Assembly (NCBI RefSeq): GCF_001421535.1
Contig: NZ_LMKN01000001.1
Location: 1,338,267-1,402,266, forward strand
Source of the DNA: Sphingomonas sp. Leaf20
GTDB taxonomy: Bacteria > Pseudomonadota > Alphaproteobacteria > Sphingomonadales > Sphingomonadaceae
Direction: 5' to 3'
DNA length: 64,000 nucleotides
Shown here: piece after piece, positions 54,689-62,686 of the stretch
Numbering within the stretch: the first letter of the stretch is position 1
How the letters are laid out: each line of letters starts with the position of its first letter
The notes under the pieces: generated by a model
Database searches by the model: none
What the model saw: only the letters and a program-made list of their open reading frames with translations
Told to the model about the DNA's origin: nothing
Program-made: the position numbers and the translations under genes

Positions 54689-56812
54689 ATGGACCAAAGC
54701 GCGCCGCAGCCGATCGCCTCCCCTGCCCCGACCGAGGCGCGTCCGCGCCGGGTGCGGCGGATCGTCCGCAACGTCCTGATCGGGATCGTCGCGGTGATCG
54801 CAGCGATCTGGCTGGTGCTCTACATCACCAAGGGCCGCTTCCTGAAGCATCCGTTCGAACGGATCGTCGGATCGCTGACTCACCGCACGGTCACCGTCCG
54901 CGGCGATTTCCAGCTCTATTTCGCGCCGTTCCGGATCAAGTTCTACGCCGAGCGCTTCACGCTCTCGAACCCCGACTGGGCGAGCCGCCCCAACCTGTTC
55001 CAGGCGGAGAAGCTGGACACGCGGATCGCGCCGCTGTCGCTGATCTTCGGCAAGCGGCGGCTCTACTGGCTCGATCTGGTCGATGGTGCGGTCGATCTGG
55101 AATGGAACGCGGCGCATAGCGCCAACACTTGGACGTTCAGCGACAAGAAGGGCGGCAAGCCGCTCGAATTTCCGCGGATCGACGTCGCGACGGTGACGGG
55201 CACGAGCGTGCGCTATCTCGATCCGCGGATGCGTGTGCTCGCCAATCTCGACGTTGCCGACATCCGGTCGGTCGACGCGACGATCGGTCGCGCGGTCGGA
55301 CTGAAGGGCACCGGACGGCTGCGCGAGACGCCGTTCACGGTGATCGCGCAACTCCTGTCGCCCGACGCCACCGCCAACCGCGGGCAGAACAAGCTCGTCG
55401 CGCGGATGCGCGCGGCCGGGAACGTCATCGATGTCGCCGGCACGCTGCCCAGCATCGCCGATGTCGAGAACGTGCCGCTCGCGGTGACCGCACGCGGCGC
55501 CAACCTGTCGACGCTGCTCGGCGTCATCGACGTGGCGATCCCCAACACACGGACCTATCGCCTGCGCGGGCAGATGGTGAAGACCGGCGAGAAATACCGC
55601 TTCACGCGGATTACCGGCATCGCTGGCAAGACCGATCTGGCGGGCAAGCTGACCATCACCAATGGTGACCGTATCCATCTCGATTCGGTGCTGGCGACCA
55701 GGAGTCTCGACATCGTCGATGCCGCGCCGTTCATCGGCTATAATCCGGATATCGTCGAGACGAAGGGCGCGGTGGCCGCCGCCGCGGCGACGGGTGCGGG
55801 GACCGAGCGTCTGCTGCCCGATGCGAACTTCCCGATCGAGACGATGCGGATCTTCGACGCCGATCTGAAATGGACGATCGGCGTGGTCCGGTCGAAGAAC
55901 ATCCCGATCTCGAACGTCGACCTGACGCTCGACCTCGAGCGCGGGCGACTCGCGCTGTCGCCGCTGACCTTCGCGATGGCGCGCGGCAACGTCGCCTCCG
56001 ACGTGGTCTTCGACACGCGGTCGCGGCCGAGCGCGGTGTCCTACGACATCCGCCTCGCCCCGACGCCGCTGGGGCGGCTGCTCAAGGGCTACGGCCTGGC
56101 CGAGGCGGGGACGACGGGGACGATCAAGGGCCGGATCAAGCTCGATGGTCGCGGCGATTCGATCCATGATTCGCTGGCGTCGTCGCGCGGGCGGATCGCG
56201 TTCGTGATGCCGTCGGGCGCGCTGTCGGTGCGCAACGTCCAGCTCGCCGAGCTCGACATCGGCACGTTTGCGCAGCGGATGTTCCAGGGCAAGCTCGACG
56301 AACCCGTGCAGGTCAATTGCGGGCTGATCGGCTTCACGGTGCGCGGCGGCGTCGCGGCGGCGGACCCGATCCTGATCGACACGCGCAAGAACGTGATCGT
56401 CGGCCGCGGCGGGTTCAGCTTCCGCAACGAGGCGGTCGACTTGGCCTTCCGCGCCGATTCGAAGAAGTTCAGCCTGTTCGCCGGACAGTCGCCCGTGGGG
56501 TTCGGCGGCGTGTTCGCGGCGCCCAGGATGAGCGTCATCTCGAAGGACCTGCTCGCGCGGGTCGGCAGCGGGCTGGGACTCGCGCTGGTGGCGACGCCGG
56601 TGGCGGGGATCCTCGCCTTCGTCGATGTCGGCGATGCGAAGGCCACCGCGTGCGGCCCGGTGCTGGCGGGTGCGACGGCCAAGGCGCAGCGGACGACCAA
56701 GGGCGAGGCGCGTGACGATGTCGGCCGGGGAACGACGGCCAAGGCCGAGGATGGCAAGACGTCGGAGGCCGAGAAGAAGGGCCAGAAAAAGAAGTTTCTC
56801 GGAATCTTCTAA
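54689..56812 (+). CDS. AsmA family protein
   Basis: The 707-residue protein has a basic cytoplasmic N-terminus, one membrane helix (VLIGIVAVIAAIWLVLYI), then long repetitive beta-strand sequence of the AsmA type such as FQLYFAPFRIKFYAERFTLSNPDW and a C-terminal QLAELDIGTFAQRMFQGKL block. AsmA-family proteins link inner and outer membranes and are implicated in phospholipid transport. The tail after residue 660 is Lys/Glu-rich and low complexity, ending GQKKKFLGIF. ATG at 54689 is preferred over a longer frame overlapping the rpmI leader. Confidence 0.9.
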   Translation: MDQSAPQPIASPAPTEARPRRVRRIVRNVLIGIVAVIAAIWLVLYITKGRFLKHPFERIVGSLTHRTVTVRGDFQLYFAPFRIKFYAERFTLSNPDWASRPNLFQAEKLDTRIAPLSLIFGKRRLYWLDLVDGAVDLEWNAAHSANTWTFSDKKGGKPLEFPRIDVATVTGTSVRYLDPRMRVLANLDVADIRSVDATIGRAVGLKGTGRLRETPFTVIAQLLSPDATANRGQNKLVARMRAAGNVIDVAGTLPSIADVENVPLAVTARGANLSTLLGVIDVAIPNTRTYRLRGQMVKTGEKYRFTRITGIAGKTDLAGKLTITNGDRIHLDSVLATRSLDIVDAAPFIGYNPDIVETKGAVAAAAATGAGTERLLPDANFPIETMRIFDADLKWTIGVVRSKNIPISNVDLTLDLERGRLALSPLTFAMARGNVASDVVFDTRSRPSAVSYDIRLAPTPLGRLLKGYGLAEAGTTGTIKGRIKLDGRGDSIHDSLASSRGRIAFVMPSGALSVRNVQLAELDIGTFAQRMFQGKLDEPVQVNCGLIGFTVRGGVAAADPILIDTRKNVIVGRGGFSFRNEAVDLAFRADSKKFSLFAGQSPVGFGGVFAAPRMSVISKDLLARVGSGLGLALVATPVAGILAFVDVGDAKATACGPVLAGATAKAQRTTKGEARDDVGRGTTAKAEDGKTSEAEKKGQKKKFLGIF

Positions 56813-56871
56813 GGCGGCGGCGGCTTTGGTCACAACCGCGCCGCGCGTTTTACCTTACCGGCCCTACCCTT

Positions 56872-56968
56872 CCCGTCACCCCGGCGAACGCCGGGGCCCA
56901 TGGTTTCGGCCAGCGCGGTTAGCGACCGTGCCGTGTCCATGGGTCCCGGCTTTCGCCGGGATGACGGA
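56872..56968. repeat. Inverted pair of REP-like palindromes between convergent genes
   Basis: Units at 56872-56903 and 56938-56968 are inverted copies of the GTCAYCCCGGCG type followed by CCATGG. They lie in the gap between the convergent asmA-family and hisN genes. Confidence 0.75.
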
Positions 56969-57017
56969 TATGGGACTGGGTGCGCGGCCTAACGCCCGCC
57001 TTCCCACCAAGACGCTC

Positions 57018-57866
57018 TCAATGCTCGTGATCGCCGTGGTCATGCGAACCGCCATGGTCGTGCGCATCGCCCGCGATCCGGTGCATCGCCTCGAGCACAT
57101 CATCCAGCCTCGCGGGATCGCCGATCGCGAGCACATGGCCCTCGCTCGCGGCGGTCAGCGGGTCGCCGTTCCAGTCGCACATCATCCCGCCGGCGCCTTC
57201 GACGACCGGCACCAGCGCGGCGAAGTCGTAGAGCTGGAGACCGGATTCGCAGACGACGTCGAGATGGCCGCTCGCCAGCAGACCGTAGTTATAGCAGTCG
57301 CCGCCATAGACGGGCCCCTGCCGCGGATTGCCGCCCGATATGGCGGCGACCAGCGCGAGATAATGCGGGACATCGCCCTCGCCGAACAGATGCGGGCTGG
57401 TCGTGGCGATCGTCGATCCCGCGAGATCGCGACAGGCGCGCGTGCGTACCGGGACGCCGTTGAGCGTCGTCGGCCGCCCCGCGACGCCGACCCAGCGTTC
57501 GCGCTGGACCGGCTGGTCGATGATCCCGAGCACCGGCCAGCCATCCTCGACGAGCGCGATCAGCGTCCCGAAGATCGCACGGCCGACGGTGAAGCTGCGC
57601 GTGCCGTCGATCGGGTCGAGCACCCATTTGCGGTTGGTGACACCGGTCTTCTCGCCAAACTCCTCACCGACGATCCCGTCGCCCGAGCGTTCGGCGTCGA
57701 GCAGCCGACGCATCGCCGATTCGGCCTCACGGTCCGCGCGCGTGACGGGGGACTGGTCGTCCTTGATCTCGACGCCGTGCTCATGGCGGAAATAGGGTCG
57801 GATGACGTGGCCCGCGGCATCCGCGAGGCGGTGCGCGAGGTCGATATCGGCTTGGGTTACTGGCAT
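57018..57866 (-). CDS. hisN: Inositol monophosphatase-family histidinol-phosphatase
   Basis: The 282-residue protein has GEEFGEKTG at residues 67-75, WVLDPIDGTRSF at 81-92, and YGGDCYNYGLLASGHLDVV and LYDFAALVPVVEGAGG, the metal-binding motifs of the inositol monophosphatase family. In alphaproteobacteria close relatives are the histidinol-phosphatase HisN. The C-terminus HDHGGSHDHGDHEH is a His-rich tail absent from typical members and could bind zinc or nickel. The gene is divergent from the peroxiredoxin gene. Confidence 0.88.
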   Translation of the reverse strand: MPVTQADIDLAHRLADAAGHVIRPYFRHEHGVEIKDDQSPVTRADREAESAMRRLLDAERSGDGIVGEEFGEKTGVTNRKWVLDPIDGTRSFTVGRAIFGTLIALVEDGWPVLGIIDQPVQRERWVGVAGRPTTLNGVPVRTRACRDLAGSTIATTSPHLFGEGDVPHYLALVAAISGGNPRQGPVYGGDCYNYGLLASGHLDVVCESGLQLYDFAALVPVVEGAGGMMCDWNGDPLTAASEGHVLAIGDPARLDDVLEAMHRIAGDAHDHGGSHDHGDHEH

Positions 57867-57956
57867 ATTCCCTGCCTATCGGCGCACGCCGTCATGAGCA
57901 ATGGACGAGGCGCACGGCGCGGCGTAGGTCATTGCGATCCAACCGGAGTATCGCCC

Positions 57957-58493
57957 ATGCGCCTCGTCTCGACTCTCGCCGCCGTCGCTCTTCTCACTGC
58001 CGCACCGGCATTCGCGGCGCTGGCGCCCGGCGCCAAGGCTCCCGACTTCACCACCCGTGGCGCGATCGCGGGCAAGGTCTTCACCGTCCACCTGGCCGAA
58101 CAACTCAAAAAGGGTCCTGTCGTCCTCTATTTCTTCCCGGCGGCGTACACGGGCGGCTGCAACGCCGAGGCGCATGCCTTTGCCGAGGCGATCCCCGCCT
58201 TCACCAAGGCAGGTGCGACGGTCATCGGCATGTCGGCGGACAATGTCGAGACGCTCAGCAAGTTCTCGGCGGAAAAGTGCGCGGGCAAGTTCGCGGTCGC
58301 GAGCGCCGGGCCAAAGGTCGTCGCGGGCTATGACGTCGCGCTGGGGAAGCAAGTGCTGGGTCGCAACGTGACGAAGCGGACCAGCTATGTCATCGGCAAG
58401 GACGGACGCGTCGCCTTTGTCCACGACAACATGAATCCGACCGATCACGTCACGACGACGCTTGCCGCAGTCGAGAACCTTAACCGGCGATAA
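57957..58493 (+). CDS. Secreted peroxiredoxin (AhpC/TSA, Bcp-like)
   Basis: The 178-residue protein has a signal peptide (LVSTLAAVALLTAAPAFA) and a thioredoxin fold with the peroxidatic cysteine C68 in PAAYTGGCNAEA. A second cysteine, C108 in AEKCAGKF, could resolve it. It should reduce hydrogen or alkyl peroxides in the periplasm. The ATG at 57957 has GGAG upstream. A long upstream frame exists but is antisense to hisN. Confidence 0.92.
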   Translation: MRLVSTLAAVALLTAAPAFAALAPGAKAPDFTTRGAIAGKVFTVHLAEQLKKGPVVLYFFPAAYTGGCNAEAHAFAEAIPAFTKAGATVIGMSADNVETLSKFSAEKCAGKFAVASAGPKVVAGYDVALGKQVLGRNVTKRTSYVIGKDGRVAFVHDNMNPTDHVTTTLAAVENLNRR

Positions 58494-58559
58494 CGCATTA
58501 ATCGTCATCGCTTACTAACCTTTTCGGGTTTATCTTGAAGCCGAATCGGGGGCGATAAC

Positions 58560-59579
58560 ATGCGAGATGCGCAGGGCGCACGGGCGATGGCAGTGGAGGG
58601 ATTGTTCGAGCGGATCGGACAGTTTCTCCGTGACCACCGACTAAGCCCCGAACCGGCGCATTACAGCTTTGCCTACAGCGTGCTCGCCGCGCCCGATGGT
58701 CCGCTTGCCGCCACGGTGGCGCGGCTGACCGAGGGCGGCGTGCGGCTGTTGCGCAAGGATATCGAGGCGCTCGGCGGACAGGTCGTGATCCCCGTGTCGA
58801 CCGGCGACGCCGATGTCCGCAACGGCGAGGCGGACCGGCTGGTCGCCGAGACGCAGGAGCAGGTCAACGACTTCGCCTCGATCATGCAAACGATCCATGC
58901 CGAGACCCGCGGGCTTGGCCACGAGCTCGCCGAGAGCGCCGCGGCGATCACGATAGCGCCCGGACTTGCGGAGATCGACCAGATCACGCGGATCACCAGC
59001 GCGATGATCGAGCGGATCCGCGAATCCGAAGTGCGGCTGGCGACCGCGACCGAGGAAACCAACCTGTTGCGCGCCAAGCTGGCCGAGGCGCGCGACACCG
59101 CCCGGCGCGACACGCTGACCGGGCTGCCCAACCGCCGCGCGTTCGACGAGGCGTTTGCCGCGCGCGACCTCGATGCCGGCCCCTATTGCCTCGCGGTGTG
59201 CGACGTCGACCGGTTCAAGCGCGTCAACGATGCGTTCGGTCACGGCGTCGGCGACCGCGTCCTGACGGTCATCGGGCAGACCATCGCGGAGGGATGCGGT
59301 GGGCATCTCGTCGTCCGTCACGGCGGCGAGGAATTCGCGGTACTGATGCAGGGCGTCAGCCTGAGCGATGCCGCCGCGCTGCTCGATTCGGTTCGGGCGA
59401 TGGTCGCGGCAAAGCGGTTCCGCAACCGCGAGACCGACCGGCCGCTGGGGCAGGTGACGTTCTCCGCAGGCGTGACCGCGATCCACGCGGACGAAACCGC
59501 GGAGGCGGCGTTCCTGCGCGCGGACCGGCTTCTGTACACCGCCAAGGGCGATGGTCGCGATCGGGTGTGCACCGCCTGA
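58560..59579 (+). CDS. Diguanylate cyclase (GGDEF domain)
   Basis: The 339-residue protein makes cyclic di-GMP. The active-site GGEEF is at residues 255-259 in VVRHGGEEFAVL, with DTLTGLPNRRAFDEAF at the domain start and DVDRFKRVNDAFGH ahead. The N-terminal half is helical with a coiled coil at about 140-180 and no membrane segment. The RxxD inhibitory site five residues before GGEEF is not present, so product feedback may be absent. GGGGGCG precedes the ATG. Confidence 0.93.
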   Translation: MRDAQGARAMAVEGLFERIGQFLRDHRLSPEPAHYSFAYSVLAAPDGPLAATVARLTEGGVRLLRKDIEALGGQVVIPVSTGDADVRNGEADRLVAETQEQVNDFASIMQTIHAETRGLGHELAESAAAITIAPGLAEIDQITRITSAMIERIRESEVRLATATEETNLLRAKLAEARDTARRDTLTGLPNRRAFDEAFAARDLDAGPYCLAVCDVDRFKRVNDAFGHGVGDRVLTVIGQTIAEGCGGHLVVRHGGEEFAVLMQGVSLSDAAALLDSVRAMVAAKRFRNRETDRPLGQVTFSAGVTAIHADETAEAAFLRADRLLYTAKGDGRDRVCTA

Positions 59580-59696
59580 CCGGGTGCGGCGTCAACCGCG
59601 CCGATAAATGGGATATCCGGCCGGTCGGCATGGCGTAAATTGCTGTCTGGCCAAGGCCGCACAAACAATATCGGCTCGTTTCAGTCACATGCTGAA

Positions 59697-59713
59697 TTGG
59701 CACGCTGCATGCA
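59697..59713 (+). promoter_or_regulatory. Sigma-54 (-24/-12) promoter candidate
   Basis: TTGGCACGCTGCATGCA matches the 17-bp sigma-54 consensus (YTGGCACG-rNNN-TTGCW) at all but two positions, with GG and GC exactly 10 bp apart. It lies 57 bp before the start of a 41-residue peptide gene. The activator site has not been identified. Confidence 0.6.
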
Positions 59714-59770
59714 ACGCCCTGGATATCGACGCCGGATGGTCCGGACGCCGACATCACAGGGACTGCCATC

Positions 59771-59896
59771 ATGACCTTCCTCTTCGCCTCCGCCCGTATC
59801 GAAGCTGCCAAGCGCATCGCCGTCTCGTTCGTCGGCGCAGTCGTCTTCGCCGCGATCGCCGTCAGCGCCGCCGCTCCGATCGTCCCGATCGCCTGA
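59771..59896 (+). CDS. Tiny membrane peptide (41 aa), unknown
   Basis: MTFLFASARIEAAKRIAVSF followed by a hydrophobic helix (VGAVVFAAIAVSAAAPIV). AGGGA precedes the ATG. A single short helix with a basic N-terminal region indicates a membrane-associated peptide or small signal peptide-like product. It follows a near-consensus sigma-54 promoter and lies 45 nt before another tiny hydrophobic gene. Confidence 0.55.
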   Translation: MTFLFASARIEAAKRIAVSFVGAVVFAAIAVSAAAPIVPIA

Positions 59897-59941
59897 GCCA
59901 CGCGCCGCCTTCACCTCATCGCGTATAACCGGAGACACACC

Positions 59942-60025
59942 ATGGCCCGCAGCCTGCTGATCGGCCTCGCCGCATTTTCAACGACCGTCCTGCTGATCAC
60001 GACGCACAGCGCCGCGTTCATCTGA
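59942..60025 (+). CDS. Tiny hydrophobic peptide (27 aa), unknown
   Basis: MARSLLIGLAAFSTTVLLIT ending THSAAFI; a single helix of about 20 residues after a short start. GGAGA precedes the ATG. It is on the same strand just after the 41-residue peptide gene. It ends about 30 bp before the PEBP gene's converging end, with a complex hairpin in between. The size is small, so coding status is uncertain. Confidence 0.45.
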   Translation: MARSLLIGLAAFSTTVLLITTHSAAFI

Positions 60026-60030
60026 CACAG

Positions 60031-60078
60031 GGTATCGGCACGCGCCGATCCGGTCAGGCGAGCACGCCTGACGATACC
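60031..60078. terminator. Two-level hairpin between convergent peptide and PEBP genes
   Basis: GGTATCG (60031-60037) pairs with CGATACC (60072-60078), and inside it GTCAGGCG pairs with CGCCTGAC (60053-60060 and 60065-60072) around AGCA. It overlaps the 3' end of the PEBP gene and can end both converging transcripts. Confidence 0.55.
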
Positions 60079-60704
60079 GGTCCGACCGGCGCCTCCTCCT
60101 CGCGCGAATAGGTCCCGACCAGGACCCCCGCGGCGAGCACATGCCCCCTTATCGCCTCGACGAAGGCGGATCGACCGGGTGACGTCCCCGGATCCCCGAG
60201 TGCGGAGTCGAGCGCGAAAAGCTGGAAGACATAGCGGTGGAGCCCGTGCCCGGTCGGCGGATCGGGCGGCAGCCATCCCTCGCGCAGATATGAGTTGCGA
60301 CCGACATCCCCGGGCATCGCAGCGTTGGCGTGGCCGGCGCCGTCGGCGACGATCGCACCCTCGGCAAGACCGTTTGCGTCGGCAGCGATGTTCCACACGA
60401 CCGCGTGGACGAGTGGCTGTGGCGTCGGCGCGTCGGCATCCTCGACGATCAGCGCAAACGCCGCGGTGCCCGCCGGGGCGGCACCCCAGACGAGCGGCGG
60501 CGAGACACCGTCACCGTCCGCGGTAAAGCGCTCGGGCAGGCGCGCGTCGGGCGCAAACGCCGGGCTCGACAGGTCGAGCGACGCAAGCTGCGCGTCCGCC
60601 GTCGCACCAGCAGCGAGATCGGATTGCGCGATCACGACCGAGTCGGCGCCCGCGCGCCACCCCTGCATTGCATGACCGAGCCACGCGGGAAGATGTTCGA
60701 GCAT
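60054..60704 (-). CDS. YbhB/YbcL family Raf kinase inhibitor-like protein (PEBP)
   Basis: The 216-residue protein has the PEBP motifs FTADGDGVSPPLVW, LIVEDADAPTPQPLVHAVVWNI and GHGLHRYVFQLFALD. The bacterial family binds phospholipid-like ligands; function is unknown. The N-terminal part contains no clear signal peptide. The gene is leftward, upstream of which lies the Ivy-like lipoprotein gene with 3 bp between. Confidence 0.92.
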   Translation of the reverse strand: MLEHLPAWLGHAMQGWRAGADSVVIAQSDLAAGATADAQLASLDLSSPAFAPDARLPERFTADGDGVSPPLVWGAAPAGTAAFALIVEDADAPTPQPLVHAVVWNIAADANGLAEGAIVADGAGHANAAMPGDVGRNSYLREGWLPPDPPTGHGLHRYVFQLFALDSALGDPGTSPGRSAFVEAIRGHVLAAGVLVGTYSREEEAPVGPVSSGVLA

Positions 60705-60707
60705 TGC

Positions 60708-61247
60708 TTATCCCTCCGACGGACAGGAACCGGGACGGAAGGTCGATCCGCCATTGCCATACCAGCGGCTGCGATCGCCCATGCTGTCCGCATCGTGATA
60801 ACAGGCCTCGGGTCGTCCGGCATCGGCATCGCCGGCCTGGCTCGCATCCGCGGCGACCGCGAACATCCAGTTGTGATCGCCGCAATTATGCTGCTCGCAG
60901 CCCCAGGCGGCAACGCGCGGCCCGCGCCGGAAGATCGGCGTCTCGGGACCGTCGCGGGTCCGGATCAGCGTGCGGACCTTGTCGTCGCCGACCGCGTCGA
61001 TCAACGCGTTCGCGACCTCGGTCCGGTCGAAGAAATCGACCCCGCCAACCGCATCGTGCGGATATTTGCCGACATAGGCGGTGATCGGCGTCGTCTGCGC
61101 CTGCCCTGCCATCGGCTTGGGCGCGCGCATCGCCGGCGGCGTGAAGTTTCCGACCGCATCGGCCTGCGCCCGGTCGTCGGCCTTGCCGCAGCCCGTGAGC
61201 GCGAACGCCGCGAGCGCGATGGGAACGAGCCTGGTCATCATATGCAT
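60708..61247 (-). CDS. Lipoprotein resembling the Ivy lysozyme inhibitor family
   Basis: The 179-residue protein has a lipobox LTGC at residues 17-20, a disordered linker, then a compact domain with YVGKYPHDAVGG and the motif CEQHNC at 117-122. Ivy inhibitors of vertebrate-type lysozyme place a CKPHDC loop into the enzyme active site; here the C-x-x-H-x-C core is kept. The start at 61247 has GGAGG about 9 nt upstream; other in-frame ATGs follow closely. Its stop is 3 bp from the PEBP start, so they are likely co-transcribed. Family assignment is a match in motif and layout, not certain. Confidence 0.7.
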   Translation of the reverse strand: MHMMTRLVPIALAAFALTGCGKADDRAQADAVGNFTPPAMRAPKPMAGQAQTTPITAYVGKYPHDAVGGVDFFDRTEVANALIDAVGDDKVRTLIRTRDGPETPIFRRGPRVAAWGCEQHNCGDHNWMFAVAADASQAGDADAGRPEACYHDADSMGDRSRWYGNGGSTFRPGSCPSEG

Positions 61248-61414
61248 CGCATCCCCGCCTCCATGATCTTCTTCAACGCGCCGGCCGGGTCGAGGTTGCG
61301 ATCCCGGGCGATCCTCCGGGTGGCGCGCACGCCCGCGAATATGCGCGCGTGCGGCACCGTGACCGTGTAGCATGGCGGCACCGGGGCGCTCCGCTCCGTC
61401 AAAGGGGCAGCATC

Positions 61415-61540
61415 ATGGCCAAGAGCCAGAAGAAGTCGAACAAGGAAGTGCGCAAGCCCAAGGCCGAAAAGGCGCCCAAGGCGAACGCTGCGAACCCGAC
61501 GACCAAGGGCAAGCCCGTCGAGATGACCACGCTGAAATGA
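61415..61540 (+). CDS. Small lysine-rich protein (41 aa)
   Basis: A very basic peptide starting MAKSQKKSNKEVRKPKAEK and ending KGKPVEMTTLK, likely unfolded and nucleic-acid-binding. AAAGGGG precedes the ATG by seven nt. The stop overlaps the start of the PhnA-domain gene (ATGA), so they are co-translated. Confidence 0.8.
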   Translation: MAKSQKKSNKEVRKPKAEKAPKANAANPTTKGKPVEMTTLK

Positions 61541-61869
61541 GCGGGTCCGAGACGACGGCCGGGACCGGCGCCGAGGACAGCTATGTCTATGACGAGGCGA
61601 CCGGCGAGTGGGTGGCCGCAGGCGCCGGGGCGGACAAGGATGCTGGCGAGGATGGCGTCGTCGTCCGCGATTCGGTCGGCAACGTCCTCGCGGACGGCGA
61701 CCAGGTGACGCTGATCAAGGACCTGACCGTCAAGGGCGCAGGTCAGACGCTCAAGCGCGGGACGCTGATCAAGTCGATCCGGCTTACCGGTGATGCGCAG
61801 GAGATCGACTGCCGATACGAGGGTATCAAGGGGCTGGTACTGCGCGCGGAGTTCGTGCGGAAACGCTGA
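61537..61869 (+). CDS. PhnA-domain protein lacking a zinc ribbon
   Basis: The 110-residue protein has the PhnA/YjdM C-terminal beta domain (VVVRDSVGNVLADGDQVTLIKD, then GTLIKSIRL, IDCRYEGIKGLVLRAEFVRK). The N-terminal zinc ribbon of most YjdM proteins is missing: the 40 residues before the domain have no CxxC and are acidic. Its function is unknown. It is coupled by overlap to the Lys-rich peptide gene. Confidence 0.85.
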   Translation: MSGSETTAGTGAEDSYVYDEATGEWVAAGAGADKDAGEDGVVVRDSVGNVLADGDQVTLIKDLTVKGAGQTLKRGTLIKSIRLTGDAQEIDCRYEGIKGLVLRAEFVRKR

Positions 61870-62542
61870 CCACGGCGATACGAGGAGCTTGAAGCGGGCG
61901 GTTCGCGCGCGTCCGCGTCGCGCGCGCGACGCTGCGGCGGGTGCGAGTCGCAACGCCCCCGCCGCCGCGCGTCGACGGTCCACGCATGACCGCGATCCTC
62001 CCCCGTTTAACGATCCGACCATGACCGGAACAACAGTCACTGGTCGACGGCGCGTGCGATGCCCCGAGGAGATCATGGCCACCCCCGGGCGAACTCGGGC
62101 GGTAGTTGCTTTGGGGCGGTACTAGTCGGACAATTCACGCACGGCATTCGCCTCGCGCTCGTGCCGACCGATTGCTTCGGGCCGCGCTGCTGCTCCTGCA
62201 AGCCTTGCGAGGACTATTTGCCGATCGCCGCCGGCTCCGACGGTTCGCCATATTCTTACAACAAAGGGATGATAATATTATCGCGCGTCCGGTTATAAAC
62301 GATTTTTTATTGTCGTCCCATTTGCTTCTTAATCTCACTTCCTACCGCTACTATTAAGTCCAGGACGCTGCCCATTGAATTAATTGGTTTTTTCAAATTC
62401 AACTAAGACTCGAATACATGGTGGCTTCACAATAGAAGTTTCGTTCGAAAATTTCGCGTAATTGCATATTTTTGTTTGATTTCCGGCACTCCCTGTCCCA
62501 TGTTGAGACAAAGCGAGCGATATGACCGCTGAGGAGAGTGCC
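61870..62542. other. Gene-poor interval with an A+T-rich island; no confident gene
   Basis: About 670 bp without a confident gene. Bases 62258-62490 are markedly richer in A+T than the rest of the window and contain a perfect 12-bp palindrome GATAATATTATC (62271-62282) and a TTGAATT/AATTCAA pair (62375-62402). An open frame at 62059-62298 encodes a cysteine-rich C-terminus but lacks a good ribosome site. The A+T-rich part may be a promoter or protein-binding region. Confidence 0.4.
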
Positions 62543-62686
62543 ATGAATGAGTTTCACCGCTCTGTGATACAACCGCCGTCGTACCACGATGCCCCGCAGG
62601 CCATGTTCGGGCTTGTCGTGGGCCTTTCCATCAGCATCGTCATTTGGATGCTGATCGCGTTGGCGTTGATGTTGGCCTATGCGTAA
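62543..62686 (+). CDS. Small membrane protein (47 aa)
   Basis: MNEFHRSVIQPPSYHDAPQA leads into a single hydrophobic helix (MFGLVVGLSISIVIWMLIALALML) ending YA. GAGGAG lies eight nt before the ATG. The helix is long enough to span the membrane once. No homologue is recognised. It is the only well-supported gene in the gap after the PhnA-domain gene. Confidence 0.65.
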   Translation: MNEFHRSVIQPPSYHDAPQAMFGLVVGLSISIVIWMLIALALMLAYA

